A stretch of DNA of 64,000 nucleotides, taken from positions 22,307 through 86,306 of the IMG/VR virus record IMGVR_UViG_3300042332_001215; one strand, written 5' to 3'. Positions 46,072 to 52,932 of the stretch are shown one piece after another (positions within the stretch are counted from its first letter, which is position 1; each line of letters starts with the position of its first letter). Position numbers and translations under genes: made by a program. Source of the stretch: a virus. The notes under the pieces were generated by a model. It made no database searches. It was given only the letters and a program-made list of their open reading frames with translations, and was not told where the DNA came from.

Positions 46072-46827
46072 TTAGAATCCCAAATTAAGTTTACTAATTA
46101 GATAGCTTCTGATTAGACCAGAACGAACAATATCAGCAATTCCAAATTCAATCATTGAAAATTCTTCCATTGTATTTAGAATACTCATGAAATTGAGAAT
46201 TCCATTCTTTTCATTAGTTTTGATTAAGTCAGTTTGTTGGACATCTCCACAAAAGATAATCTTAGTATCTTGGCCAACACGAGTAATGATTGAATCAAGT
46301 TCATGGAAATTTAGATTCTGACTTTCATCAACAATAATGATAGCATTATCAAGTGTAGTTCCACGAATGAATGAAGTGCTCCAGAAACTAACAGTTCCCT
46401 GATTCTTTAGATTGCCATACAACATTTCAAAGGAAGCGTCATCAGGCATTTCAAACATGTACTTTACCATATTCTTATACGGAATCTGATAAAGACTAGA
46501 CTTATCTTCATGATCACCTGGGAGGAAACCAATCTCTCGGGTAGAAACTAGAGAACGAACCATATAAACTTTATCATATGGAGTTCTATCATTTAGAACA
46601 TCTTTGAGAGCAAGATATAAGCTAACAAAAGTTTTACCAGTGCCAGCAGCACCATAAAGGAATAAATTCTTTTCCTGGGCATATTCTTCAAATACTTTTT
46701 CTTGAGCTGGAGTCAATGGTTGAATATCAACCATAAGATCTAGATCAATTGGTTTTTTCCTTCTTACTTTTTTAGCAGATAGATCTGCAAAGGAGCTTTC
46801 ATTCTTTTTTCTACGGGAACTTGTCAT
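46072..46827 (-). CDS. phoH: PhoH-like P-loop ATPase
   Basis: 251 aa. Walker A GAAGTGKT (residues 59-66), Walker B AIIIVDESQN, sensor segment KIIFCGDVQQTDL and a late IVRSGLI arginine. This is the full PhoH ATPase domain with a short basic N-terminus. PhoH is a phosphate-starvation-linked ATPase of unclear RNA-related role and a marker gene of marine phages. It overlaps the upstream small gene by 4 bp. Confidence 0.93.
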   Translation of the reverse strand: MTSSRRKKNESSFADLSAKKVRRKKPIDLDLMVDIQPLTPAQEKVFEEYAQEKNLFLYGAAGTGKTFVSLYLALKDVLNDRTPYDKVYMVRSLVSTREIGFLPGDHEDKSSLYQIPYKNMVKYMFEMPDDASFEMLYGNLKNQGTVSFWSTSFIRGTTLDNAIIIVDESQNLNFHELDSIITRVGQDTKIIFCGDVQQTDLIKTNEKNGILNFMSILNTMEEFSMIEFGIADIVRSGLIRSYLISKLNLGF

Positions 46828-47057
46828 ACTTCAAAAGTTGAATTTGGGTAAGATTTTTTAATGCGACCTAGAACATCTTTAAATGAGCCAGGGACTTTGG
46901 TGTTTTTCCAGTCTCCGACTTCACTAACAGAAGACATTCCAGTAGGAACCTGAGAGATATGCGGATTCTCTTTCAGGTAAGGTTCCCTTTCTGCCATGTA
47001 CATCCATTTTTCAAAAATCTCACCTGTATTATTGTCTCGGAATTTATAAGTTGGCAT
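46824..47057 (-). CDS. Small conserved-type protein (77 aa), FmdB-like N-terminus without zinc ribbon
   Basis: The start at ATG 47057 (MPTYKFRDNNTGEIFEKWM) was chosen over a long extension that would run 150 bp into the upstream gene. The first residues M-P-T-Y-x-F/Y-R match FmdB-type zinc-ribbon starts, but the Cys residues are absent. The pattern of a helix AEREPYLKENPHISQV and a C-terminal VLGRIKKSYPNST recurs in phage proteins annotated as unknown. Overlaps the upstream gene by 14 bp and phoH by 4 bp. Confidence 0.65.
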   Translation of the reverse strand: MPTYKFRDNNTGEIFEKWMYMAEREPYLKENPHISQVPTGMSSVSEVGDWKNTKVPGSFKDVLGRIKKSYPNSTFEV

Positions 47058-47592
47058 GTGTTTTAAACCATTCAGGGATAATAGCTGGAGATTTCCATTT
47101 TGCAAAGGAAACTTTTTCTCCAATATAATAGTTACGATATGACTGAATTGAATCAGCTTGCTTGTATTTATCGGGCATTGCTGGAGGGGGTTCTGTCCAC
47201 CCAAGCTCTGGAAGATTGTTGGGGATATTCTGAAGGTATCCTTTTAGAGATTCAGTAGCATGAAACTTGCCATATCTCCTGGTGTATTCAATGCAGCACT
47301 GCTCAAAGAGTTCATAGAGCCACTTGTAATGTGATCGAGAACTCCTAGCCCAGACAGCAGAAGGGTGGTTAATATGACAAGCTTTATAGAGATTTGATTC
47401 CCTGGGCTCATCGAGTTTGAACCTTTTGACTTTACGATTCTTTTCAGAAAGTTCAAGATAACCAATGCCGTCAAGAACTCGATGAGCAGTTGATAGAAGT
47501 TGTGCATACTCAACAATCATTTTGACAACATGTTTATCACAATGCTCTTGAGCACACACAACTGGATTATAGTTCAAATAAAAGATGTTCAT
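47044..47592 (-). CDS. Conserved-type phage protein of unknown function (182 aa)
   Basis: MNIFYLNYNPVVCAQEHCDKHVVKMIVEYAQLLSTAHRV, then HINHPSAVWARSSRSHYKWLYELF and MPDKYKQADSIQSYRNYYIGEK. The N-terminal C-D-K-H-V-V-K-M and A-Q-L-L-S-T-A-H-R block is highly characteristic and I believe it is shared by many T4-like and other phages, but no function is assigned. The M-N-x-F start and K-x-x-x-E layout recall small pyrimidine-dimer glycosylases only faintly. Located between thyX and phoH in the nucleotide and replication cluster. Confidence 0.7.
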   Translation of the reverse strand: MNIFYLNYNPVVCAQEHCDKHVVKMIVEYAQLLSTAHRVLDGIGYLELSEKNRKVKRFKLDEPRESNLYKACHINHPSAVWARSSRSHYKWLYELFEQCCIEYTRRYGKFHATESLKGYLQNIPNNLPELGWTEPPPAMPDKYKQADSIQSYRNYYIGEKVSFAKWKSPAIIPEWFKTHANL

Positions 47593-47611
47593 AATATAAG
47601 GGGGGATCAGA

Positions 47612-48274
47612 TTACCAGTCTAACGCCTCGGCAAGGTCAGGGAAAGCAGTCTTAAATACTTCTTTACATTCGTTGGCAATGTCCATGTGCTCCTTCTGAG
47701 TGCCGTGGGCAGAGCGAAGATTAATATAATGAATCCATGACCTGGCTGAGCCCTTCATATAGATTCTAGTTGGAGTTGATAGTGGAAGTACAAACCTTGC
47801 ACATTCCTTAGCAACACCTTGGCTGAGAAGACTATCGTAAAGTTGTTGACCTTTCTCAAAGTATTCTTGGATTTCTCCTTGCATCTTGAGCTTTACATAA
47901 TCACCAAAATCATCAATAGAGTTTTGACGATTCTTGTCATCCTGTCTACGAAGATCAGGCATCACAGGACGGTCAGAAAGAAGTTTGGTGTCAGCATACC
48001 TCTGTGAAAATTCTTGAAATGTGAAGCTCCTATGTCGAAGCACTTGGGCTGCGATTCCTCTAGTAGTATTGATCTCTAGAGTCATATCAGCTTGTTCAAA
48101 GATTGACCAGTGATTCTGACGAATGCAATAGCGAAGAAGTTTAGCTGCAGTATCAAAATTTTCTTGATTTGCTGGATTACTTACACGAGCAGTATAAGTA
48201 ATCACTTCTTGGGCAGATTTACCTTCTAGTTTACCTGCACCTTGACTAAGTGAAATCAAATAAACATTGCTCAT
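47612..48274 (-). CDS. thyX: FAD-dependent thymidylate synthase ThyX
   Basis: 220 aa, full length. It methylates dUMP to dTMP using methylene-tetrahydrofolate and NADPH through FAD. The ThyX signature RHRSFTFQEFSQRYA (R-H-R-x7-S) is complete, preceded by the NHWSIFEQADMTLEI segment; the C-terminal SARSWIHYINLRSAHGTQKEH contains the second conserved Arg and His set. Supplies dTMP for phage DNA. It follows the upstream gene by 2 bp; an internal early promoter lies about 140 bp upstream. Confidence 0.95.
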   Translation of the reverse strand: MSNVYLISLSQGAGKLEGKSAQEVITYTARVSNPANQENFDTAAKLLRYCIRQNHWSIFEQADMTLEINTTRGIAAQVLRHRSFTFQEFSQRYADTKLLSDRPVMPDLRRQDDKNRQNSIDDFGDYVKLKMQGEIQEYFEKGQQLYDSLLSQGVAKECARFVLPLSTPTRIYMKGSARSWIHYINLRSAHGTQKEHMDIANECKEVFKTAFPDLAEALDW

Positions 48275-48276
48275 AA

Positions 48277-48534
48277 TTACTTTTTCTTTTTGGTTTCTTT
48301 TGGTGGGTTTCCCCAGAGTTTAGGATTGACTTTGCCATCAGTCCAGCGGATGTCTTTCAGACCCTCTCGGTACTGGTCCCAGTACATGTCGAAGATCTGA
48401 GCCCGCTTGTTACATACCACTATATCATGTTTTTTCTGGTTGTCAACCTCATAAGTGACAATATAAGAATTGAGTGGTAAAGTTTTATCTTTTGCTAAAC
48501 TTTTATCGCAGTCTTGATGTACAATTTTACACAT
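48277..48534 (-). CDS. Small hypothetical protein (85 aa)
   Basis: The start ATG 48534 (MCKIVHQDCDKSLAKDKTL) is taken because it lies right behind the upstream stop; a longer frame from 48582 would overlap that gene. Beta-rich (SYIVTYEVDNQKKHDIVVC), then YWDQYREGLKDIRWTDGKVNPKLWG and a basic K-E-T-K4 tail. Three Cys. Not recognised. Codirectional with thyX, 2 bp spacing, so one operon. Confidence 0.62.
   Translation of the reverse strand: MCKIVHQDCDKSLAKDKTLPLNSYIVTYEVDNQKKHDIVVCNKRAQIFDMYWDQYREGLKDIRWTDGKVNPKLWGNPPKETKKKK
48419..48446 (-). promoter_or_regulatory. Possible early promoter inside the gene upstream of thyX
   Basis: Minus strand TTGACA (48446-48441), 16-bp spacer, TATAGT (48424-48419). 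It would start transcription near 48412 and serve thyX. Spacing is one base shorter than at the other early promoters. Confidence 0.45.
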
Positions 48535-48535
48535 G

Positions 48536-48988
48536 TCAAGATCTATTACCCCACTTAATTTCTGGATAGGCTTCTTCAACACAAGCTTTAGTGATCTTGT
48601 ATTTTTTACCTAGGGTTTTGTCCTTTACCATACAAAGGATTTTTGCTTCATCTTGATGAAGACTTTCTATAAGTTGAATGAACATAGTCTCTCTTTTGTT
48701 ATTTGCGAGACCGTCATTTCCACCCTTCACAAAGTTATACAGAATTCTATATTCATGAAGGAGTCTTGTGTGCTCGGTATCTTCTGGAGCTTCATTGGGA
48801 GTGTATGGAACTTCTCCATCTGGAAGAAGTGATACTACACTTTCATCAAAATTCCAAATTAGAATTGATTGTAGTGCTGGAGTCTTATACTTGTTGAGCA
48901 GCTCAATCTTTTCTTTTTTCGTTTTTGCATTTGAAACTTTTTGTAGGACTTCTGATAACAGAAGTCTTTCTACTGGTAATTCAGCCAT
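48536..48988 (-). CDS. DUF6433-like cyanophage protein (150 aa)
   Basis: Helical: LLLSEVLQKVSNAKTKKEKIELL, then TPALQSILIWNFDESVVSLLPDGEVPYTPNEAP and LLHEYRILYNFVKGGNDG, KRETMFIQLIESLHQDEAKIL, KYKITKACVEEAYP. This order (an N-terminal helix pair, a L-P-x-G-x-x-P-Y-x-P-N segment, E-x-R-x-L-Y-x-F-V-x-G-G) fits what I recall of DUF6433, found in T4-like phages beside replication genes; function unknown. It starts 4 bp downstream of RNase H. Confidence 0.65.
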   Translation of the reverse strand: MAELPVERLLLSEVLQKVSNAKTKKEKIELLNKYKTPALQSILIWNFDESVVSLLPDGEVPYTPNEAPEDTEHTRLLHEYRILYNFVKGGNDGLANNKRETMFIQLIESLHQDEAKILCMVKDKTLGKKYKITKACVEEAYPEIKWGNRS

Positions 48989-48991
48989 TGT

Positions 48992-49873
48992 TTAAAAATC
49001 CTCCATTTCATTTAATAGTGATACTAGCTTATGCTCAATAAAATAATTTATCGAAACCTTAGTTGGCTTACTACTATTTAACAAGTTATATTCTGATATA
49101 ATTTTTTCTTGTATAGTTTCTGGTATACAAGTTAGATCAATTAGTTTTAAGTTTCTATGATAATTGATAAGCTGTTCTTCATTGCAATATGATTCTGGTT
49201 CACAATGAATCCACTTCTCAATGTTCTTTTTACTGATAGGTTTTTGTCTTTTGCCAGAAACAAAAGTATCGGATGCAGATAAAAAGTTTGGAATTCCATC
49301 CGATCTATCGCCTTTAATTACATGCTCTCTGATGTACAGTTTTGGATCAATACCATCAGTTACATATTTTTTCTGAACTGGATTATACTGAGTGACACAA
49401 GGATATTTTGATAGTTGAATAAAATCCTTGTCACCAGATAAAATTAAAACCTTTTCGGTCTGCAGATTTTCTTTCTGCTTTTTAATATTCTGTGTAGTTA
49501 CATGTTTGGATAGAGTTGCAATAATATCGTCTGCTTCTGCTCCATATACTTCCATAACAATATATGGAAAGTTAGAACGAATTTCATCTCTGATTTTATT
49601 GAGAATCTCAAAAATTTGATTCCAATCAAATGATGATTTCTCTCTATCCTTTTTCCTATTCTGTTTGTAGTATGGAAAGAACTCTTTTCTCCAATAGTGC
49701 TTACTATCGTAACAAAGAATTAAATTGCCATACTCTGCATGAAATTTTTTCTTGTATGATTTGAGTGAGGTTAAAACCATGTGACGGACCATATTTTCAT
49801 CAAGTCCGTCACTCAGTCTAGTTTGCATCATCAAATTACTAATCATGCACTGATTCATATCGACCAGTATCAT
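48992..49873 (-). CDS. rnh: RNase H, T4 Rnh-type 5'-3' exonuclease
   Basis: 293 aa. FEN-1/5'-nuclease family: MILVDMNQCMISN (first Asp), LILCYDSKHYWRKEFFPYYKQNRKKDR (helical-arch entry), VYGAEADDIIATL (E-A-D-D metal site), KVLILSGDKDFIQLSKY (D-K-D-F site) and the H3TH-like GDRSDGIPNF. T4 RNase H removes RNA primers from lagging-strand fragments. Belongs with gp32, gp59 and gp33 nearby. Confidence 0.93.
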   Translation of the reverse strand: MILVDMNQCMISNLMMQTRLSDGLDENMVRHMVLTSLKSYKKKFHAEYGNLILCYDSKHYWRKEFFPYYKQNRKKDREKSSFDWNQIFEILNKIRDEIRSNFPYIVMEVYGAEADDIIATLSKHVTTQNIKKQKENLQTEKVLILSGDKDFIQLSKYPCVTQYNPVQKKYVTDGIDPKLYIREHVIKGDRSDGIPNFLSASDTFVSGKRQKPISKKNIEKWIHCEPESYCNEEQLINYHRNLKLIDLTCIPETIQEKIISEYNLLNSSKPTKVSINYFIEHKLVSLLNEMEDF

Positions 49874-49876
49874 AAA

Positions 49877-50113
49877 TTAATCCTCTTCGTCTTCTTCTTC
49901 GTCGTCTTCTTCAAAACGCACAGCAATTAATTCTTCGGTAATATAGTTTCCATTTTCATCATACATTTCTGGGTGAGCAGAATTAGTATGGTTTGAAACT
50001 GGATTGAAATATTCATTTGCGAACCATCCAAAAACCATTCCGATTAAAAAACTCAATCCTATCAATACAAATCCCACTGCAAAAACAGTAAGTAAAATTA
50101 GTAGATTCGCCAT
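49877..50113 (-). CDS. Small membrane protein (78 aa)
   Basis: Residues 3-32 (LLILLTVFAVGFVLIGLSFLIGMVFGWF) form one or two hydrophobic membrane helices; the rest is polar and ends in an acidic run (EDDEEEDEED). Not recognised. 3 bp before the RNase H start, so same transcript. A membrane anchor or host-envelope effector is possible; nothing shows which. Confidence 0.65.
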   Translation of the reverse strand: MANLLILLTVFAVGFVLIGLSFLIGMVFGWFANEYFNPVSNHTNSAHPEMYDENGNYITEELIAVRFEEDDEEEDEED

Positions 50114-50134
50114 TGTTCTTTTTCCTCTAGAGTG

Positions 50135-50293
50135 TTAGTCTTGGTGATCTTCTACGAAGATTTTAACTTCCACTCTGTAGTTTCTTTTGAAAATAGAAAC
50201 TATTTTATCGAAGTGGAAGTCAGGCTTTTTCAAGTCTTTTTTCCTCCCACTTATCATTGCTCTTACATTTTTATTTAGTAACTTTTCATTCAT
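50135..50293 (-). CDS. Small basic protein (52 aa)
   Basis: MNEKLLNKNVRAMISGRKKD ... FDKIVSIFKRNYRVEVKIFVEDHQD. The ATG overlaps the TGA of the upstream gene (ATGA), and the gene ends 22 bp before the membrane-protein start, so it fills what would otherwise be a gap. Basic N-terminal half, amphipathic C-terminal strand. Not recognised. Confidence 0.6.
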   Translation of the reverse strand: MNEKLLNKNVRAMISGRKKDLKKPDFHFDKIVSIFKRNYRVEVKIFVEDHQD

Positions 50294-50991
50294 GCAATAA
50301 CTTTGATTAGAATATGTTTGGAAGTCATTCTTCCTGATGGAGCCTTTGGTTTAGTAGTTAGATGAGTGCCAATAGATTCAGCATTAAACTTACTACAAGA
50401 AATAACCTCTGTCAAAAATTCTTCTGGTTTTCTCAGAGTACGAACCCAAGATTTTTCTGCATCAAACCCATCAACCATTGTACGACGAACTGTGAGAGAC
50501 CTACCAGTATAGTAACAAAGTTCCCTCTTTTCTACATTGTAGAGGAACACATGCTTTGCACCAATGATCTCTGTTGCAGGAAGAGGTTTGTAAGTTGTGT
50601 CTCCAAATGAAATTGACTTGTCATATAGAGTCACATATTTGACTAGCTTTTCAGGAGTAATCTTACGCCGCTTGCGAACAATCTTTTTGGAATCTTTATA
50701 TGCATAAAGATCATCAAGGATTTGATTTAATAATTCTTTGAAGTCACGAAGTTCAGGACGACGAAAATGAGAATACCCTTCTTTTACAACTTCATCTTGA
50801 TTGTTGAGAGCAATATCTATTTCTTCAATTTGCTCATTTACAAATCCAAGTTTAGTCTCAATAAAATTATTGATTGTCCTGCGGTCAATATCCTCAGACT
50901 TTAAAAACTGCATAAAGCTCGCTTTAGGTTTTTTGCGAGTAATTACAAAGTCATCAATAACGGAATCAATAAAAGCTGCAATTTCGCTCAT
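50290..50991 (-). CDS. Conserved-type cyanophage protein of unknown function (233 aa)
   Basis: Begins MSEIAAFIDSVIDDFVITR. N-terminal helices, a basic segment KKIVRKRRKITPEKLVKYV, then beta-rich C-terminal half (AKHVFLYNVEKRELCYYTG, SLTVRRTMVDGFD, SWVRTLRKPEEFLTEV). The basic stretch suggests nucleic-acid contact. No T4 counterpart recognised. ATGA overlaps on both sides link it to glutaredoxin and to the 52-aa gene, and all three would be read from the early promoter at 51248-51276. Confidence 0.65.
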   Translation of the reverse strand: MSEIAAFIDSVIDDFVITRKKPKASFMQFLKSEDIDRRTINNFIETKLGFVNEQIEEIDIALNNQDEVVKEGYSHFRRPELRDFKELLNQILDDLYAYKDSKKIVRKRRKITPEKLVKYVTLYDKSISFGDTTYKPLPATEIIGAKHVFLYNVEKRELCYYTGRSLTVRRTMVDGFDAEKSWVRTLRKPEEFLTEVISCSKFNAESIGTHLTTKPKAPSGRMTSKHILIKVIA

Positions 50992-51224
50992 AGTAGATTC
51001 TGCTCCTTTAGATAAGCAATAGTTTCAGAAGATCCTCCAGTCAATTTACCATCAATGACCACTCGTGGAAATGTAGAGTTCTCTCCAAATTCAGAGATAA
51101 AATTCTCTCTCGTAAAATCATTGCCAAGGGTATACTCAATGAAATCTACATTAAGTAAATTGAATACTGTTTTAATTTTTTCGCAATAGGGACAATCCTC
51201 TTTACTGTAAATCGTAACCTGCAT
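50988..51224 (-). CDS. grx: Glutaredoxin
   Basis: 78 aa. Active site CPYC (Cys11, Cys14) after VTIYSKED, cis-Pro loop TFPRVVIDG and the GGSSETI glutathione-binding end: a complete monothiol/dithiol-type glutaredoxin domain. It reduces disulfides with glutathione; in T4-like phages it usually feeds ribonucleotide reductase. First gene after a combined terminator-promoter element. Confidence 0.93.
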   Translation of the reverse strand: MQVTIYSKEDCPYCEKIKTVFNLLNVDFIEYTLGNDFTRENFISEFGENSTFPRVVIDGKLTGGSSETIAYLKEQNLL

Positions 51225-51247
51225 AAGTGCCTTTGAATCGCTTTGGT

Positions 51248-51276
51248 ATCATAGCAGAAAAAAGGGGGCCTGTCAA
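51248..51276 (-). promoter_or_regulatory. Early sigma70 promoter of the glutaredoxin operon, -35 in a terminator loop
   Basis: Minus strand TTGACA (51276-51271), 17-bp spacer, TATGAT (51253-51248); start near 51241. The six -35 bases are exactly the loop of the terminator hairpin at 51264-51283, and its T-run forms part of the spacer. Confidence 0.85.
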
Positions 51277-51283
51277 GGCCCCC
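51258..51283 (-). terminator. Rho-independent terminator overlapping the glutaredoxin promoter
   Basis: Minus strand stem GGGGGCC / GGCCCCC, loop TTGACA, then T6. It ends the transcript of the four small genes at 51290-52013 and at the same time carries the next promoter. Confidence 0.88.
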
Positions 51284-51289
51284 GTAGGA

Positions 51290-51448
51290 CTAAAATTTTT
51301 TGAACATCCACTTAAGCTTAATGTATCTTAATTGTAGATCTGTCCACAAATGTTTTACTTTAATGCTGATCCAATCTAATACATTTGGATCAATCACACA
51401 AACATAAGTAAATACCATTGCAAATAAAATAAAATATAGCTGCATCAT
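51290..51448 (-). CDS. Small membrane protein (52 aa)
   Basis: MMQLYFILFAMVFTYVCVID gives one N-terminal membrane helix, followed by an amphipathic basic tail (WISIKVKHLW, RYIKLKWMFKKF). Start ATG 51448 overlaps the TGA of the RHH-like gene (ATGA), and the stop lies 7 bp before the terminator stem, which supports a true gene. Not recognised; inner-membrane location inferred. Confidence 0.62.
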   Translation of the reverse strand: MMQLYFILFAMVFTYVCVIDPNVLDWISIKVKHLWTDLQLRYIKLKWMFKKF

Positions 51449-51630
51449 TCTAGTGGATCATCTGTAGTTACATTTTCAGCATTATCAAAATACCCACTTT
51501 CAATTGCATCAGAAAGAAGTTGCTGTAATAAATTTTCTACAGAAACTCCTTTTTCTTTCGCAAGTGCCTCTGCGATTGCTGCAGTCTCATCATCTAGTTC
51601 AATTTGAAGTTCTTCAGTTTCAGTTGCCAT
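51445..51630 (-). CDS. Small ribbon-helix-helix-like protein (61 aa)
   Basis: E-E-L-Q-I-E-L-D-D-E-T (strand), AAIAEALAKEKG (helix), VSVENLLQQLLSDAIE (helix): the strand-helix-helix spacing and the K/R-G-V-S turn are those of CopG/Arc-type regulators. The whole protein is acidic, unusual for a DNA binder, so it could instead be a protein-binding antitoxin-like or anti-repressor factor. No toxin-like partner is evident; the neighbour downstream is a membrane peptide. Confidence 0.5.
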   Translation of the reverse strand: MATETEELQIELDDETAAIAEALAKEKGVSVENLLQQLLSDAIESGYFDNAENVTTDDPLE

Positions 51631-51632
51631 AG

Positions 51633-51833
51633 TTAATTAAAAGGTAAAGGTAGTTCATCATATCCTGGGGGATAATTATGCTCATCATTGTAGCATGGAT
51701 TTATACATGGAGAATCAACTTTTCGATATTGACATACTCTTTGTGCCAAGTAATTTAAATCTCCAGGTTTGCCAAAAGAAAATTTGGCCATTCCGTCTTC
51801 AATAATTACCCCACATGCAGGACATTTTTCCAT
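51633..51833 (-). CDS. Small Cys-rich, probably zinc-binding protein (66 aa)
   Basis: MEKCPACGVIIEDGMAKFSFG has a C-P-x-C knuckle; later VCQYRKVDSPCINPCYNDEHN gives three more Cys and a His. The layout fits one or two small zinc sites. Not recognised by family. 2 bp upstream of the RHH-like gene, so co-transcribed. Confidence 0.58.
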   Translation of the reverse strand: MEKCPACGVIIEDGMAKFSFGKPGDLNYLAQRVCQYRKVDSPCINPCYNDEHNYPPGYDELPLPFN

Positions 51834-51857
51834 ATCAACCTCAGTTTAAAGGTGATA

Positions 51858-52013
51858 CTATTTAGTCTCAGCTTGATATTTGTGTTTTAATTCATTGACA
51901 ATCATAATTGATTTTTTCAATCCAAGTGCATACTCATTGTGTCCATGCTTGACGGAAATTTGTATGCTGTGTTGAATTCGTTCACATAGTTCTTTGTAAA
52001 ATTGTTCATCCAT
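51858..52013 (-). CDS. Small hypothetical protein (51 aa)
   Basis: MDEQFYKELCERIQHSIQIS ... YALGLKKSIMIVNELKHKYQAETK. Two amphipathic helices, no membrane segment. It fills the space between tRNA-Ser and the Cys-rich gene and is in the same direction. Not recognised; codon use and helix pattern look protein-coding. Confidence 0.55.
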   Translation of the reverse strand: MDEQFYKELCERIQHSIQISVKHGHNEYALGLKKSIMIVNELKHKYQAETK

Positions 52014-52030
52014 AATGTAATTGTGAACAA

Positions 52031-52117
52031 CGGAGGGAGGGGGAGTCGAACCCCCAAGGGCTTTAACACCTCAACTGTTTTCAAGACAGGTTCCGTCGCC
52101 AATCGGATTGCCCCTCC
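52031..52117 (-). tRNA. tRNA-Ser (anticodon TGA)
   Basis: Class II cloverleaf on the minus strand: acceptor GGAGGGG/TCCCTCC with discriminator G, anticodon stem CTGT/ACAG around TTGAA (TGA), long variable arm (GTTGAGGTGTTAAAGCCCTT region), T arm GGGGG-TTCGACT-CCCCC. Reads UCA. Confidence 0.92.
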
Positions 52118-52140
52118 AAAAAAGTAACCAAAGGTTACTT
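52118..52140 (-). terminator. Rho-independent terminator between the 76-aa gene and tRNA-Ser
   Basis: Minus strand AAGTAACC-TTT-GGTTACTT followed by T-run (T6 in all). Separates the 52149-52379 gene from the tRNA. Confidence 0.8.
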
Positions 52141-52148
52141 ATTATATA

Positions 52149-52379
52149 TCAAGAATTTGATTGAGTCCTAGCGTCCATTTGCCTTACAGCATGAATAGGA
52201 CTCTTCATGTATCGTTTAATTTTCTTCAATTGTCTATTCAATTGTTTCAAATGTTCTAAATCTCGTTTGATCTCTGCAGGACTTTTAATCTTGTCTTCAT
52301 TCAAACTAATCTCTGGAGTTAGAACTGTTTCTTCTTCAACTACTTCAGTTGATTCAACATCAATAATTTGTTCTTCCAT
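52149..52379 (-). CDS. Small hypothetical protein (76 aa), acidic head and basic tail
   Basis: Acidic N-terminus (MEEQIIDVESTEVVEEETVL) and a basic coiled-coil C-terminal half (EIKRDLEHLKQLNRQLKKIKRYMKSPIHAVRQ). Not recognised. 3 bp downstream of the HNH gene and followed by a terminator; likely last gene of the transcript that starts at the promoter 52774-52802. Confidence 0.58.
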   Translation of the reverse strand: MEEQIIDVESTEVVEEETVLTPEISLNEDKIKSPAEIKRDLEHLKQLNRQLKKIKRYMKSPIHAVRQMDARTQSNS

Positions 52380-52382
52380 AAT

Positions 52383-52745
52383 TTAACTTCTTGTTTTTAA
52401 ATACTCTACTGCCTTATATAGGCCACTAAGATTATCTCCAAGATTTCCTAATCCAACATTACATGGATCGCAAATCCATCCACGAAACTTTCCAGTTTTA
52501 TGACAGTGATCAAGGACAATCTTTTTGTTATGTGGGGGTATCTTTCCACACAAATCACATACATCTGGTTTTGGTGGTGCAGTTTTTTTCAATTGATACC
52601 GAAGTTTACTTTGTTCACTAATACATGTTCTACACCTAGTATCATGCCTATCCTTATGTCCACGATGTCCAGGAAACTCAGATAGTTTTTTTGTTTCATT
52701 ACAATAGACACATGATTTAGTGTTTAGTTCATCAATAATCTCCAT
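52383..52745 (-). CDS. EndoVII/HNH-type endonuclease
   Basis: 120 aa from ATG 52745 (MEIIDELNTKSCVYC), the first start downstream of the predicted early transcription start; a frame extension to 52886 runs back through the promoter, terminator and psbA remnant. Two Cys pairs (CVYC, then CRTC) and CDLCGK with KIVLDHCHKTGKFRGWICDPCNVGLGNLGDN: the recombination endonuclease VII fold, D-H-C-H catalytic core with zinc Cys. A probable free-standing homing endonuclease next to psbA, related to the one at 53823-54251. Unlike that one it has an early promoter. Confidence 0.82.
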   Translation of the reverse strand: MEIIDELNTKSCVYCNETKKLSEFPGHRGHKDRHDTRCRTCISEQSKLRYQLKKTAPPKPDVCDLCGKIPPHNKKIVLDHCHKTGKFRGWICDPCNVGLGNLGDNLSGLYKAVEYLKTRS

Positions 52746-52773
52746 AGGCACCGGAGGCTTTGGTTGCTCTAGC

Positions 52774-52802
52774 ATCATAGCATGGTTTTCAGGGCTTGTC
52801 AA
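52774..52802 (-). promoter_or_regulatory. Early sigma70 promoter of the EndoVII/HNH gene
   Basis: Minus strand TTGACA (52802-52797), 17-bp spacer, TATGAT (52779-52774), 10 bp past the psbA-remnant terminator. Start near 52767. Confidence 0.8.
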
Positions 52803-52811
52803 GTCATGGAT

Positions 52812-52837
52812 AAAAAAAGAGACCCTTTCGGGTCCCT
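52812..52837 (-). terminator. Terminator of the second psbA 3' end
   Basis: Minus strand GGGACCC-GAAA-GGGTCTC followed by T7, 21 bp after the stop codon of the psbA-like fragment at 52858. A GNRA-type loop and long T-run make it strong. Confidence 0.9.
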
Positions 52838-52857
52838 GAAAACTTATAAAGTTTTTA

Positions 52858-52932
52858 TCAACCGATGGCTGGTGCAGTGAGAGCAACAGGAGTGCTGTCA
52901 GCAGCAGCTAGATCAAGAAAAAAGTTCTTTTC
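52858..52932 (-). pseudogene. Orphan second psbA 3' end (about 23 codons)
   Basis: Minus strand codes [24 protein letters not shown]-stop, the C-terminus of D1, in a frame different from the GIY-YIG gene that ends on its first bases. The true psbA exon 3 encodes [22 protein letters not shown]. The two share 20 identical bases at the T-P-V-A-L-T-A segment but differ at many other positions, so this is a different allele, not a recent copy. No upstream psbA sequence precedes it. It keeps its own terminator. Confidence 0.85.

Noticed and set aside
46824-47204. 126-aa version of the small gene before phoH
   Set aside because: The first 49 residues would overlap the upstream gene by about 150 bp and look like out-of-frame translation; the M-P-T-Y start at 47057 fits the family better.
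52746-52886. Long N-terminal extension of the EndoVII/HNH gene (start at 52886)
   Set aside because: It reads through the early promoter, the terminator and the psbA remnant.
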